64,000 nt of DNA from Streptomyces sp. NBC_00239 (GTDB taxonomy: Bacteria > Actinomycetota > Actinomycetes > Streptomycetales > Streptomycetaceae). Below the pieces are notes generated by a model. That model was not told where the DNA came from, did no database searches, and saw only the letters and a program-made list of their open reading frames with translations. Positions within the stretch are counted from its first letter, which is position 1, and each line of letters starts with the position of its first letter. Positions 25,723-34,829 of the stretch are shown here, piece after piece. A program made the translations under genes and the position numbers. Location of the stretch: positions 1,178,001 to 1,242,000 of the forward strand of contig NZ_CP108095.1 in assembly GCF_036194065.1 (NCBI RefSeq). Direction: 5' to 3'.

Positions 25723-27171
25723 GTGTCCGCACGCCGGGAGCGCAGCGCCAGCCGGGACAGAACGCACTACCTCTACCTCGCGGTGATCGCCGCGGTGGTG
25801 CTCGGCATCATCACCGGGTTCGCCGCGCCCGGCGTCGCCGTGGAGCTGAAGCCGCTCGGCACCGGCTTCGTGAACCTCATCAAAATGATGATCTCGCCGG
25901 TGATCTTCTGCACGATCGTGCTGGGCGTCGGATCGGTCCGCAAGGCGGCCAAGGTGGGCGCGGTAGGCGGCCTGGCCCTCGGCTACTTCATGGTCATGTC
26001 CACGGCCGCGCTGGCGATCGGCCTGCTCGTCGGCAACCTGCTGGAGCCGGGCAGCGGACTGCACCTGACGGAGGCCGTCAAGGAGGCGGGCGCGGCGCAG
26101 GCCAAGACCGGCGGGGCCGAGTCGACGGCGGACTTCCTGCTCGGGATCGTGCCGACCACGCTGGTGTCCGCCTTCACCGGGGGCGAGGTGCTCCAGACGC
26201 TGCTGGTGGCGCTGCTGTGCGGGTTCGCCCTGCAGGCGCTCGGGACGGCGGGCGAGCCGGTGCTGCGCGGAGTCGGGCACGTACAGAAGCTGGTCTTCCG
26301 GATCCTCGCCATGATCATGTGGGCGGCGCCGGTGGGTGCGTTCGGGGCGATCGCGGCGGTGGTCGGCGCGACCGGCATGGACGCGCTGAAGTCCCTGGCC
26401 GTCATCATGATCGGCTTCTACACGGCCTGTCTGCTCTTCGTCTTCGTGGTGCTGGGCACCCTGCTGCGGGTGTGCACCGGCATCAGCGTGTTCGCACTGC
26501 TGAAGTACCTGGGACGGGAGTTCCTGCTGATCCTGTCCACGTCGTCCTCGGAGTCGGCGCTGCCGCGGCTGATCGCGAAGATGGAGCACCTGGGCGTCTC
26601 CAAGCCGGTCACCGGCATCACGGTGCCGACCGGGTACTCCTTCAACCTGGACGGGACCGCGATCTATCTGACGATGGCCTCCCTGTTCGTCGCCGAGGCG
26701 ATGGGCGACCCGCTGGCGCTCGGCGAGCAGGTCTCGCTGCTGCTGTTCATGATCGTGGCCTCGAAGGGCGCGGCCGGAGTGACCGGCGCGGGGCTGGCCA
26801 CGCTGGCAGGCGGACTCCAGTCGCACCGGCCCGAACTGGTCGACGGGGTGGGCCTGATCGTGGGCATCGACCGCTTCATGAGCGAGGCGCGGGCGCTGAC
26901 GAACTTCGCGGGCAACGCGGTCGCGACGGTCCTGATCGGGACCTGGACCAAGGAGTTCGACAAGGAGCGGGCGTCCGAGGTGCTGCTCGGCCGGCTGCCG
27001 TTCGACGAGCGCACCCTGCTCGACGACCACGGCGGTGCGGCGGACCCGGCCGGGTCCGGTGCGGTCGCCCCGGACGCCGGGGTCCCGCTCGCGAAGGTCC
27101 ACGACACGGTGGCTCCGGACGCGGCGGGTCAGGACTCGGCGGTTCCGGAGCCCAGGCCGGCCGGGCACTGA
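25723..27171 (+). CDS. dctA: C4-dicarboxylate transporter DctA (DAACS family symporter)
   Basis: 482 residues from GTG 25723. Eight or more hydrophobic segments and the DAACS signatures are present: the serine-rich hairpin STSSSESALPRL, the GYSFNLDGTAIY motif and the second hairpin SKGAAGVTGAG. DctA imports succinate, fumarate and malate with protons. The C-terminal ~45 residues are a hydrophilic Ala/Pro/Asp tail. It is divergent from a CitA/CitB-type two-component system that probably controls it. Confidence 0.94.
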   Translation: MSARRERSASRDRTHYLYLAVIAAVVLGIITGFAAPGVAVELKPLGTGFVNLIKMMISPVIFCTIVLGVGSVRKAAKVGAVGGLALGYFMVMSTAALAIGLLVGNLLEPGSGLHLTEAVKEAGAAQAKTGGAESTADFLLGIVPTTLVSAFTGGEVLQTLLVALLCGFALQALGTAGEPVLRGVGHVQKLVFRILAMIMWAAPVGAFGAIAAVVGATGMDALKSLAVIMIGFYTACLLFVFVVLGTLLRVCTGISVFALLKYLGREFLLILSTSSSESALPRLIAKMEHLGVSKPVTGITVPTGYSFNLDGTAIYLTMASLFVAEAMGDPLALGEQVSLLLFMIVASKGAAGVTGAGLATLAGGLQSHRPELVDGVGLIVGIDRFMSEARALTNFAGNAVATVLIGTWTKEFDKERASEVLLGRLPFDERTLLDDHGGAADPAGSGAVAPDAGVPLAKVHDTVAPDAAGQDSAVPEPRPAGH

Positions 27172-27187
27172 GCGGGCCCGAGCGGGG

Positions 27188-27697
27188 TCAGAAGTATCCC
27201 GTCTCGCCGTCGATGAACTCGCGGATCGCGTCGAGGTGTCCGGCGTGCCGGGCCGTCTCCTCGATCATGTGGAACAGGATCCAGCGCAGGCTCGCCGCCG
27301 AGTCCTTGAAGTCGGGGTGCCGGCCGGTCTCGTCGAGGGAGCGGCCGGCGATGATCTCGTCGGTACGGGCGCACTGCCGCGCGTAGTCCTCGGCGAGCCG
27401 GGCGAGCGGGATCCCCTGGACGTGCATTTCGGAGTCCTCGGGACCCTCGAAGCCCGGCCCCTTGGCCTCGCCGCCGAGGAGCACCACCTCGAACCACAGG
27501 TGCTCGACCCAGCGCAGGTGGCCCAGCAGCCCGGCCGCGGTCATCAGCGGCGAGCCGGGCAGCACCGCGCGGTGCGCGTCGGCCTCGGAGAGGCCCTCGC
27601 ACTTCCACCGCACGACGGCCCGCTGCATCTCCAGCCAGCCGGTCAGCTGGGTGCGCTCGTCGGCGGTGTACGGCGGCCGGATACGGGGAGGAGTCAT
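27188..27697 (-). CDS. DinB/DUF664-type four-helix protein
   Basis: 169 residues from ATG 27697. The metal-binding histidine pattern of the DinB-like fold is visible: GHLRWVEHLWFEVVL and HMIEETARHAGHLDAIREFID. In actinobacteria, members can be mycothiol-dependent S-transferases. It converges with dctA, ending 16 bases away. The exact thiol or substrate is not indicated. Confidence 0.88.
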   Translation of the reverse strand: MTPPRIRPPYTADERTQLTGWLEMQRAVVRWKCEGLSEADAHRAVLPGSPLMTAAGLLGHLRWVEHLWFEVVLLGGEAKGPGFEGPEDSEMHVQGIPLARLAEDYARQCARTDEIIAGRSLDETGRHPDFKDSAASLRWILFHMIEETARHAGHLDAIREFIDGETGYF

Positions 27698-27775
27698 GGC
27701 ACCGGAGGCTACGCGGCGCCGGCCGGACGGGCATCCGAATTTCGGCAACGCCCGCCCGCGGCCGGACCGTTCGGG

Positions 27776-29596
27776 TCAGCGGACCTTCGGCGGGACCAGG
27801 AGGCGTTCGGCGCCGAGCGTGCTGCCGGTCTCCGGGTAGGAGGACAGGCGGCCGTCCGCCCACAGCACCAGCAGGTCGTCGGGGCGCCCGTTGGCCGTGT
27901 GGTTGCCGGCGGCGTTGAGCATCGCGGTCCGGCCCCAGGCCGAGGCGGGCTTGAGGACGGTGCCGGGGCGTATTCCGGCGGCGCCGACGTCGGGGTGGAC
28001 GGTGCGCTTGCCGTCGGCCCAGCGGACCATGAGGTCCCACGCGCCGTTGGCTCCGGTGAAGTCGCCGCCGAGGAGCTGGGCGGCGTTCTTCCAGGTCGGG
28101 TTGGGCCCGTAGAGCATCTTCTCCCGGCTGAACCGCACGGTCGCGCTGACGTCGCTGTAGAGGCTGACCTCTCCGTCGGACCAGCGCACCACGAGGTCGT
28201 CGGGCCGGGCGCCCGCGCTCCAGCGGCCCGCGGCGATCTGGACGGCGTGCTTCCAGGTGGCGTTGGGCGCCTGGAGCCGGGTCTGGCGGCCGAGCTTGTT
28301 CGCGGCGCCGGCGTCGGCGTTCAGGGTGACCGAGCCGTCGGGCCAGCGGGCGATCAGGTCGCCCGTACCGCCACCGGTGAACTCGCCGCCGGTGAGGGTG
28401 ACGGCCTTGGCCCAGACGGTGTTCGGGGCGGCCAGGCGGGTTTCGCCGGTGTAGCCGCCGCGGCCGTCGCCGGTGTAGAGGGTGACTTCGCCGTCGGTCC
28501 ACACCGTGATCAGGTCGGCCTTGCCGTCGCCGGTGTACTCGCCGGAGACCAGGTGTCGGGCGTGCGCCCAGGTCTCGCCGCCGCCCAGCACGTCGGGCAG
28601 CTTCGGCTTGACGGTGGGGGCGCGGTCCGCGACGGCGGCGTCGTACAGGTCGAAGACCTCGGCGTCGTAGAGCGGGCTGAAGGAGACGGCGTCGTCGTTG
28701 TTCAGGAGGCCGCCGCCGTTCCAGCCGCCGAGGTTGCCGACCAGGTCGCCGGTGCGGGTCCGCTCGTCGTAGTTCATCAGGAACGGGCTGCCGGAGGTGC
28801 CGCCGTAGTAGCCGGCGCAGGCGAAGCGCAGTTGCTTGTAGCCGGTCAGGCGGGTGGTCGTGGTGCGGCACTTGACGGCCTTGTCGGCCGGGGCGCTGCG
28901 GCTGTTCGGGTAGCCGATCACGGTGACGGGGACGGCGTAGCCGGGGGTGCGGGTCAGCTTGTTGCCGCCGGTGAGCTGCTGGATCTGCCGGCCGGCCGGG
29001 TTCGCCTTCACCGTGGCGAAGGCGAAGTCCAGGTCGGAGCCGGGCCCCTGGGCGGTGTGCCGGTTGTCGCGGAAGGCCCGGTCGACGGCCCAGATGCCGT
29101 ACGGCTGGGCGCCCGCCGCCACCCCGGTGCGGTACTGCGGCACGAAGGCGGTCTTGGTGCCGAGGGAGCAGTGGGCGGCGGTGACGATCAGGTTGCCCTT
29201 GGGGCTCTGCACGACGCTGGCCGTGCAGCTGTGCGTGGCGAGGGCGCTGTCCACGTAGTAGAGGACGCCCACGGCGGGCGATCCCGCGTACGTGGCGGCC
29301 GCGGGCACCCCGGCGTACGGGGCACGGGCCGGGCCGCTGCCGGGCCGCGGGGCGGACCGTACGGCGGCTCCCGCGGCGGGGGTGGCGGTGGCCATCCGCT
29401 CGGGGGTCCAGAAGCGGGCCGCGTCGGCACTGGTCCAGTCGGCGGCCGAGGCCGGGACAGATGTCGAGACCGAGGCCGGTGCCGGTACCGGTGGTGCGGC
29501 TGCGGCGGCGGCTGCGGCGGCCGGCGCCGCGGGGACGGTGATCAGGGCGGCGCCTGCCACCGCGGCAAGGGCTCGCGCCCGTCGAGAGCTACCCAC
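27776..29596 (-). CDS. Secreted S1-family serine protease with C-terminal FG-GAP/VCBS-like repeats
   Basis: 606 residues from GTG 29596, preferred because AGAAAGG lies five bases upstream and the signal peptide (VGSSRRARALAAVAGAALITVPAAPA) begins there; ATG 29626 is the alternative. The trypsin-type triad is His142 (VTAAHC), Asp188/190 (SDLDFAFA) and Ser268 (GGTSGSPFL). The C-terminal ~270 residues hold about five copies of a ~50-residue unit such as GEYTGDGKADLITVWTDGEVTLYTG, like FG-GAP propeller blades used in adhesion or substrate contact. Likely an extracellular protease tethered to a surface or polymer. Confidence 0.9.
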   Translation of the reverse strand: MGSSRRARALAAVAGAALITVPAAPAAAAAAAAAPPVPAPASVSTSVPASAADWTSADAARFWTPERMATATPAAGAAVRSAPRPGSGPARAPYAGVPAAATYAGSPAVGVLYYVDSALATHSCTASVVQSPKGNLIVTAAHCSLGTKTAFVPQYRTGVAAGAQPYGIWAVDRAFRDNRHTAQGPGSDLDFAFATVKANPAGRQIQQLTGGNKLTRTPGYAVPVTVIGYPNSRSAPADKAVKCRTTTTRLTGYKQLRFACAGYYGGTSGSPFLMNYDERTRTGDLVGNLGGWNGGGLLNNDDAVSFSPLYDAEVFDLYDAAVADRAPTVKPKLPDVLGGGETWAHARHLVSGEYTGDGKADLITVWTDGEVTLYTGDGRGGYTGETRLAAPNTVWAKAVTLTGGEFTGGGTGDLIARWPDGSVTLNADAGAANKLGRQTRLQAPNATWKHAVQIAAGRWSAGARPDDLVVRWSDGEVSLYSDVSATVRFSREKMLYGPNPTWKNAAQLLGGDFTGANGAWDLMVRWADGKRTVHPDVGAAGIRPGTVLKPASAWGRTAMLNAAGNHTANGRPDDLLVLWADGRLSSYPETGSTLGAERLLVPPKVR

Positions 29597-29733
29597 AACG
29601 GCCTTTCTGCCATGGAAAGGGCGCATGCGAGCGGTCGGCCGGGCCGACGCAGCTCGGAAATCCCCCCGGATAAGATCGCGGCACGTGGACGGCGTGGTCG
29701 GTGCTGTCCGTACGAGCCAGAGGATCACACCTT

Positions 29734-30258
29734 ATGTCACGTATACGCCGCAGCTGCGTGAGCCTGGCCACCCCGGTGCTGCTGGTGCTCGCGGCCGCTC
29801 CGGCGCAGGCCGGCACCGGCGGCCTGGACGTGAGCCCCGGGTCGGTCCAACGCGGCGAGCGGGTGTCCCTGTACACCCTCAACCCCGACCTGCTGCACCA
29901 CGCCGACGGGGACGACGGGGTCACGGTCGTCTCCCCCGTGTTCGACGGGGAGGTCCGGCTGATGCCCGCCGGGAAGGTGAGCTGGGCCGCGAAGGCGCGG
30001 GTGCGGTGCGACGCGAAGCCGGGCACGTACGCGGTCTCCTTCGGCAAGCCGGTCGAGTTCGACGGGAAGCCCGTCGTGGGCCGGCTGACGGTACGGGCGG
30101 ACACCGCGGGGACCCCCCGCGGTTGCGCCCGGCCCCGCGCGGCCGCCGACTCCTCGGGGGCGGGCGCGCTCGCACTGACCGGCGGGGCGGCGGCGGCCCT
30201 CGCCGTGGTGGGCGCCCTGACCTGGATCGCCCTGCGCCGCCGCAGCGCCCGCCACTGA
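29734..30258 (+). CDS. Secreted, C-terminally membrane-anchored protein of unknown function
   Basis: 174 residues from ATG 29734 (GAGGATC upstream). A signal peptide ends near AQAGTGG. A beta-rich domain follows (LDVSPGSVQRGERVSLYTLN, VSPVFDGEVRLMPAGKVSWAAKARVRCDAKPGTYAVSF). The protein ends with a hydrophobic helix and a basic tail (AAALAVVGALTWIALRRRSARH), so the domain should sit outside the membrane. I recognise no named family. It is divergent from the S1 protease gene. Confidence 0.8.
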   Translation: MSRIRRSCVSLATPVLLVLAAAPAQAGTGGLDVSPGSVQRGERVSLYTLNPDLLHHADGDDGVTVVSPVFDGEVRLMPAGKVSWAAKARVRCDAKPGTYAVSFGKPVEFDGKPVVGRLTVRADTAGTPRGCARPRAAADSSGAGALALTGGAAAALAVVGALTWIALRRRSARH

Positions 30259-30347
30259 CCCGGCCGCCGCACCGCGGCCGGTCTCGACGCGGACCGGCCG
30301 CCGGCCCGGGCCGCCGGAGCGGCCGCGGTGTGCGGGCCGCCGCGGGC

Positions 30348-30485
30348 TCAGCCGGCGGTGCGGCGGACCGTCGCCCGGACGGGTGTGGCCGGCTGGAGGG
30401 TCAGGCCGGTGAACGGCCGGGGCGTGCCGGGGTCGGTGTCCAGGCGCAGCCGCTGGGCGAGGACGGCGAGCAACAGGACGCCGGG
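30348..30485 (-). pseudogene. C-terminal remnant of a cytochrome P450 gene
   Basis: Reading the minus strand up to TGA 30350-30348 gives VLLLAVLAQRLRLDTDP followed by a PFTGLTLQPATPVRATVRRT segment. This is how many actinobacterial P450s end (basic helix, DPVPG-like turn, LTLRP strand). Nothing of the heme-binding Cys loop precedes it: the same frame runs into the dehydratase gene, which ends at 30487 in another frame. I read it as a short relic after a deletion; a chance match is possible because it covers only about 45 codons. Confidence 0.5.
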
Positions 30486-30486
30486 T

Positions 30487-31497
30487 TCAGTGCGGGTCGA
30501 GGAGCGCCGCGTAGCGGGCCAGGTCGATGTTTCCGCCGCTGACGAGGACTCCGACGCGGCGGCCGCGCAGCTCTTCGGCGTGCCGGCGCAGGGCTGCCAG
30601 GCCGAGGCAGCCGGTGGGTTCCACGACCAGTTTCAGGTAGGTGGCGAACAGCCGCATCGCGTCGACGAGTTCGGCGTCGGTCGCGGTGACCGCGGTCGGC
30701 GCCGCGTCCCGCAGGATCCGGAAGGTGAGTTCCCCCAGGTGCTGGGTCTGGGCGCCGTCGGCGATGGTCTGCGGGGTGTCGATGTGCACGATGCGGCCTT
30801 CGCGCAGCGACCGCCGGCCGTCGTCGCCCGCCTCGGGTTCCACTCCGTACAGGCGGCAGCCCGGCGACAGGGCGCGGGCGGCGAGTGCCGTTCCGGAGAG
30901 CAGCCCGCCACCGCCGAGCGGGACGAAGAGCGCGTCGAGTTCGCCCTCCTCCTCGAAGAGTTCCCTGGCCGCGGTGCCCTGTCCGGCGATGATGTGCGGG
31001 TGGTCGTAGGGCGGGATCAGGGTCAGCCCGTCCTTCTCGGCGAGCGCCCGGCCGATCTCCTCGCGGTCCTCGGTGTAGCGGTCGTAGGTGACGACCCGGC
31101 CGCCGTATCCGCGGGTCGCGGCCACCTTCGCGGCGGGGGCGTCGTGGGGCATCACGATGGTGGCGGGGATGCCGAGCAGCTGCGCGGACAGGGAGACGGC
31201 CTGGGCGTGGTTGCCGGACGAGTAGGCCACGACGCCGGCGGCGCGCTGCGCGGGCGAGAACCGGGACAGCGCGTTGTAGGCGCCTCGGAACTTGAAGGCG
31301 CCCATGCGCTGGAGGTTCTCGCACTTGAACAGCACCTCGACGCCGAGCTGTTCGTCGATGAGCCGGGAGCGCAGCACGGGGGTGCGGTGCGCGACCCCCT
31401 CGATGCGGGCGGCGGCCGACACCACGTCCTCGTAGCGGGGAAGCGTGAGGGGGTCGGGCCGGGTGGTGGGGGTGGTCGGATCGGGAAGCTCGGTCAT
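30487..31497 (-). CDS. PLP-dependent threonine/serine dehydratase (fold-type II)
   Basis: 336 residues. PLP lysine in GAFKFRGAYNAL (about residue 69), the substrate loop SSGNHAQA, and the phosphate-binding VPLGGGGLLSG are all present, and VSGGNIDLARY closes the domain. It lacks the C-terminal regulatory ACT domain of biosynthetic IlvA, so it is a catabolic-type threonine ammonia-lyase, serine racemase/dehydratase or threo-3-hydroxyaspartate dehydratase. It should deaminate hydroxy-amino acids to 2-oxoacids. Monocistronic. Confidence 0.9.
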   Translation of the reverse strand: MTELPDPTTPTTRPDPLTLPRYEDVVSAAARIEGVAHRTPVLRSRLIDEQLGVEVLFKCENLQRMGAFKFRGAYNALSRFSPAQRAAGVVAYSSGNHAQAVSLSAQLLGIPATIVMPHDAPAAKVAATRGYGGRVVTYDRYTEDREEIGRALAEKDGLTLIPPYDHPHIIAGQGTAARELFEEEGELDALFVPLGGGGLLSGTALAARALSPGCRLYGVEPEAGDDGRRSLREGRIVHIDTPQTIADGAQTQHLGELTFRILRDAAPTAVTATDAELVDAMRLFATYLKLVVEPTGCLGLAALRRHAEELRGRRVGVLVSGGNIDLARYAALLDPH

Positions 31498-31636
31498 GTG
31501 CGGCCCTTCCGGGTAGGGGGTGTCCCTGGCCTTCGCACATTACCGTGGCCGGCTCGCCAGTCCTTCGGGTTTATCGCCCGCGGCCGGGCAACCGATTGCG
31601 CGGTGGCCGTGGTCTAGGGGGCGAAGGGGGTGCGAG

Positions 31637-32179
31637 ATGAAAGCCGATGAAGAGGCGGAGTTCCAGCAGTTCGTCAGCGGCCGGTGGAGCCATCTGGTGC
31701 GCACGGCGTATCTGCTGACGGGTGACCGGCACGACGCGGAGGATCTGACGCAGACCGCGCTGGCGAAGGCGTACCGGTCCTGGCGCCGGGTGCGGCGCAG
31801 CGACAGCCCGGAGGCCTATGTCCGGCGGATGCTGGTGACCTGCAACAGCGACCGGTTCCGCAAACGCCGGGTGCAGGAGCGGCTGACGGCCGCGCCGCCG
31901 GAGACGAGCGCGGGCGATCCGGCAACGGCGTGGATCGACGAGCGGAACGTCCTGATGTCCGCTCTGGCCACGCTGCCGCCGCGGCAGCGGGCCGTGGTGG
32001 TGATGCGGTATTGGGAGGACCTCCCGGAAGGGGAGGTCGCGCAGGTCCTGGGGTGCGCCCCGGGGACCGTGAAGAGCCAGGCGTCGAAGGCGCTGGCGAA
32101 ACTCCGGGTGTTCCCCGGGCTGGCCCAGATCCTCGACGGATCTGCTGTGGCGACGATGGAGCAGGGGGCTTCGCGATGA
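31637..32179 (+). CDS. ECF sigma factor, SigE-like actinobacterial type
   Basis: 180 residues from ATG 31637 with GAAGGGGG upstream. Region 2 is at about 8-70 (FVSGRWSHLVRTAYLLTGDRHDAEDLTQTALAKAYRSW) and region 4 at about 105-155 (LATLPPRQRAVVVMRYWEDLPEGEVAQVLGCAPGTVKSQASKAL). The family typically has a short linker and no N-terminal extension. The stop codon overlaps the next ATG (ATGA), so it is coupled to a membrane protein that may restrain it. Confidence 0.93.
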   Translation: MKADEEAEFQQFVSGRWSHLVRTAYLLTGDRHDAEDLTQTALAKAYRSWRRVRRSDSPEAYVRRMLVTCNSDRFRKRRVQERLTAAPPETSAGDPATAWIDERNVLMSALATLPPRQRAVVVMRYWEDLPEGEVAQVLGCAPGTVKSQASKALAKLRVFPGLAQILDGSAVATMEQGASR

Positions 32180-33198
32180 CGGACACGGGCGAGCGGTACG
32201 GAGAAGGACGGCACGGCGCGGGACGCCCTGGCGCGGGGGGTGACGCCCCGGGACGGGACGGCAGCGGCCCGCCGGGGCCCGAGCTCAGCAGGCTGGAGGC
32301 GAACCTGCGGGACCTGCTGGCCGAGGACGCGGCGGAGGTGCGGCCCGCACCGGCGCCGTATCCGGCGATCGTGCGGCAGGGGCGCCAGGAGCGGCAGCGC
32401 CGGCTGGCCGCCACGGGGGCGGCCCTGATGGTGCTGACCGTGGTACCGGCGGCGGCGTACGCGTTCGCCGCGGGCGGGTCGTCGGACTCGGCGGCGAAGG
32501 GCGGGGTGGCCGCGGCGCCCCGGCAGTCGGCGCCGGCGAAGCCCAGCCCCGCGCCGACCGGCTCGGCGGGCCCGGCCACGCCCGGGCAGCTCGCCGACGG
32601 GATCACGATGGCGCAGGCCGCCAAGGGTCTGGAGGGCTGCCTGGGATTCGGGCGGACTCACGACCCCAGGGCGGGCGCGGGCGGCGGGAAGCCGGCGCCC
32701 GACCTCGGCAAGGCGGGCGAGTACCGGATCCTGCTGGCGCACCGGAGCGCGGGGAATGCCAACTCGCCCGGTGACGGGCGGTACATCGTGGCGGTCAAGG
32801 ACAAGCCGCAGCAGACGCGGCTGATCTGTCACCTCAAGGAGGGGAAGCCGAGCGGTATCAACATCTCGACCGGATCGGACGCGACCCCGGACAGCGGACC
32901 CGTCGTCCCGGACATGAACGGCGGCAAGCTCTTCCTCCAGAGCTTCACCCCGGGCGAGCCGTGGGTGTTCCCGTTCCGCTGGGGCAGCATCGGCACGGTC
33001 GATCCGAAGGTCGCGAAGGTGACCGTGAGCTATGGCGGTGCGACCGTCGACGCCGCGATAGACCACGGCTGGTTCGCCGCCACCGGCATCCTGGAGCGCG
33101 CGGTCACCAAGACCCCGCACATCGTCGGATACGACGCCCAGGGCAAGCAGGTCTACGACTCAGACCGGGACCGGCAGTACCAGAAGGAGGTCTCGTAG
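32176..33198 (+). CDS. Membrane protein coupled to the ECF sigma factor, possible anti-sigma
   Basis: 340 residues: a disordered Gly-rich head, a cytoplasmic segment (PELSRLEANLRDLLAEDAAEVRPAPAPYPAIVRQG), a basic stretch, one hydrophobic helix at about 75-95 (GAALMVLTVVPAAAYAFAAG), then a Pro/Ser linker and an extracytoplasmic beta-rich domain. This topology and the ATGA overlap with the sigma gene fit a regulatory partner, but no zinc-binding anti-sigma motif (HxxxCxxC) is visible, so the assignment is inferred from context. Confidence 0.75.
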   Translation: MTDTGERYGEGRHGAGRPGAGGDAPGRDGSGPPGPELSRLEANLRDLLAEDAAEVRPAPAPYPAIVRQGRQERQRRLAATGAALMVLTVVPAAAYAFAAGGSSDSAAKGGVAAAPRQSAPAKPSPAPTGSAGPATPGQLADGITMAQAAKGLEGCLGFGRTHDPRAGAGGGKPAPDLGKAGEYRILLAHRSAGNANSPGDGRYIVAVKDKPQQTRLICHLKEGKPSGINISTGSDATPDSGPVVPDMNGGKLFLQSFTPGEPWVFPFRWGSIGTVDPKVAKVTVSYGGATVDAAIDHGWFAATGILERAVTKTPHIVGYDAQGKQVYDSDRDRQYQKEVS

Positions 33199-33237
33199 TC
33201 GGGTGTCTCCCCCGCCGGCGGCGGGTCCTGGGCCGTT

Positions 33238-33278
33238 GATGTGTCTGGGCGCCACCCCCGTGGGCGCCGAGACACATC
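33238..33278 (+). terminator. Terminator hairpin after the ECF sigma operon
   Basis: A 16-bp stem (33238-33253 with 33263-33278, one mismatch) and a 9-base loop follow the stop codon at 33198 by 39 bases. It separates the sigma operon from the regulatory region of the next operon. Confidence 0.8.
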
Positions 33279-33321
33279 ACGGCGTGCGGCCGCAGGCCGC
33301 AACCGGCCGCCGCACCTCTCC

Positions 33322-33434
33322 ATCTAGTCAACTAGACGGGACAGCCGAAACTTACGCCAGCACCCTGAAGCGTTGTCAAGCCCAATAGACAGGCCACCCC
33401 CCGCCCGCGCTCCGTTCCGTCTAGTCGAGTAGAT
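33322..33434 (+). promoter_or_regulatory. Pair of inverted operator elements before the XRE/ImmA operon
   Basis: An 18-base element at 33322-33339 (core CTAGT-CA-ACTAG) recurs inverted at 33417-33434 (core CTAGT-CG-AGTAG) with 16 of 18 matches; each core is itself a near-palindrome and the centres are 97 bp apart. The second overlaps a -10-like TAGATT at 33430-33435, about 60 bases before the XRE start, so binding there would block transcription. The distance permits looping between two bound dimers. The XRE protein encoded next is the obvious candidate binder. Confidence 0.7.
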
Positions 33435-33495
33435 TTGCTCGCGGCACGGCGGACCCGCCGCCGCCGCAGCCGCGCACGGAGGAGGGCACCCCGCG

Positions 33496-34002
33496 ATGAC
33501 CGAGCGACCTCCCTGCGACCGGCCCGCCATCGCGCGCAAGCTCGGCCACCTGATCGAAACCCTGCATCCCGAGAACCGCGGCCCGTACACGTACCAGGAG
33601 ATCGCCGATCTCATCCGGCAGCGGGCCGGGGACGGCGACCCGACCGTCTCGCACGGCACCATCCAGTCCATCCGGACCGGGAAGGTGACCAACCCGAGCG
33701 TGGACTCGCTGCGCGCCCTCGCCTCCTTCTTCGGAGTGCCGCCGAGCTACTTCCTCGACGACGCCGTCTCCGACGCCGTGGACCAGCGGATCCGTGAGAT
33801 CAAGGAGAGCGTCGAGCGCGCCGGCGCCGGTGACGAACTCGCCAAGGCGCTGGAGGACCAGGAGGTCCGCGCGGTCGCCTTCCGCCTGAGCGGACTGTCC
33901 GCGCGGTCGCTGCGCGGCATCAAGGGCATCGTGGAGGGGTTCCGGCAGGCCGAGGGGCTTCCCGAGGTCGAAGGACGCAAGCGGCGGCGCCGCCCGGAGT
34001 GA
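33496..34002 (+). CDS. XRE-family repressor of the ImmA/membrane-protein operon
   Basis: 168 residues. The HTH (YTYQEIADLIRQRAGDGDPTVSHGTIQSIRTGKVTNPSVDSLRALASFFGVPPSYFLDD) occupies about residues 30-90. It is followed by a long charged helix (DQRIREIKESVERAGAGDELAKALEDQEVRAVAFRLSGLSARSLRGIKG) and a basic tail. The next gene encodes an ImmA/IrrE protease; in the ImmR/ImmA and DdrO/IrrE pairs, such proteases cleave an XRE repressor and switch on its regulon. The inverted operator pair directly upstream suggests autoregulation. Confidence 0.9.
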   Translation: MTERPPCDRPAIARKLGHLIETLHPENRGPYTYQEIADLIRQRAGDGDPTVSHGTIQSIRTGKVTNPSVDSLRALASFFGVPPSYFLDDAVSDAVDQRIREIKESVERAGAGDELAKALEDQEVRAVAFRLSGLSARSLRGIKGIVEGFRQAEGLPEVEGRKRRRRPE

Positions 34003-34139
34003 CATTTCGGGCCCCTCGCCCCCTCGCCCTCGGCACGCTCCCCCACGGGGACTAGTGTGTGGTCGCAGGCGCTGCCGAGCTCGGCCTGCGCGGCGGCGGA
34101 ACACCCCGCCGATGGCCGGAGGGATGGGGCAGAGCGGGA

Positions 34140-34829
34140 ATGTGGCGGTGGGGACGTCGGCGCCGGACATGTGCCGCCCTCGCGAACGGCCTGGAGATAC
34201 CGCAGCCGTTCGACCTCGGCGCGTTCTGCGACCTGATCGCCGAACAGCGCGGGCGGCCGCTGGTGCTGCTTCCCCTGGAGGGGCCCGGCAGCGAGGACCT
34301 GCCGTGCGGGGTCTGGCTCGGCCTCGACACCGCCGACCTGGTCTTCTACGACGCCACCGCGCCGGACATCCTGCGGGTGCACATCGTGCTCCACGAGATC
34401 GCCCACATGCTGCTCGGGCACGTCGCCCCCGAACTGGACCTGTCCGAGGACCCCACCAAAGAGGAACTCGACACCGCCGCCGCCCACTTCGGCCGCCTGC
34501 TGGCCCGAGCCGACGGCGCCATCGACGGCGCGGACCGCCCCGACCTCCCGATCGCCGGGATCGTACGGGCCGAGTCCGCCCGGATCCGGGCCGCGGCCGC
34601 CGCCGCCCGCCCCTCCGACGCCGAACTCGGCCTGTCCGCCGACCGGATCGTGCACCTCCTCGGCCGCACCAAGTACTCCAGCCGCGAGGAGCAGGAGGCC
34701 GAGACCGTCGCCACCCTCATCCTGGAACGGGCCAGCCGGCGCAGCGAGATCGAGGCCACCTCCGACGACGCCGCAGAAGTACTCAACCGCCTCAACGACA
34801 CCTTCGGCCACCCGGTACGGAACGAATGA
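34140..34829 (+). CDS. ImmA/IrrE-family metallopeptidase
   Basis: 229 residues from ATG 34140 (AGCGGGA upstream); ATG 34059 would add an unlikely Gly/Arg-rich leader. The zinc motif HEIAH is at residues 85-89 (VHIVLHEIAHMLLGH), with IPQPFDLGAFCDLIAEQRGRPLVLLPL as the typical N-terminal domain. ImmA/IrrE enzymes make one specific cut in an XRE repressor. The C-terminal half is helical and may sense the inducing signal. Its stop overlaps the next ATG (ATGA), coupling it to a membrane protein. Confidence 0.9.
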   Translation: MWRWGRRRRTCAALANGLEIPQPFDLGAFCDLIAEQRGRPLVLLPLEGPGSEDLPCGVWLGLDTADLVFYDATAPDILRVHIVLHEIAHMLLGHVAPELDLSEDPTKEELDTAAAHFGRLLARADGAIDGADRPDLPIAGIVRAESARIRAAAAAARPSDAELGLSADRIVHLLGRTKYSSREEQEAETVATLILERASRRSEIEATSDDAAEVLNRLNDTFGHPVRNE

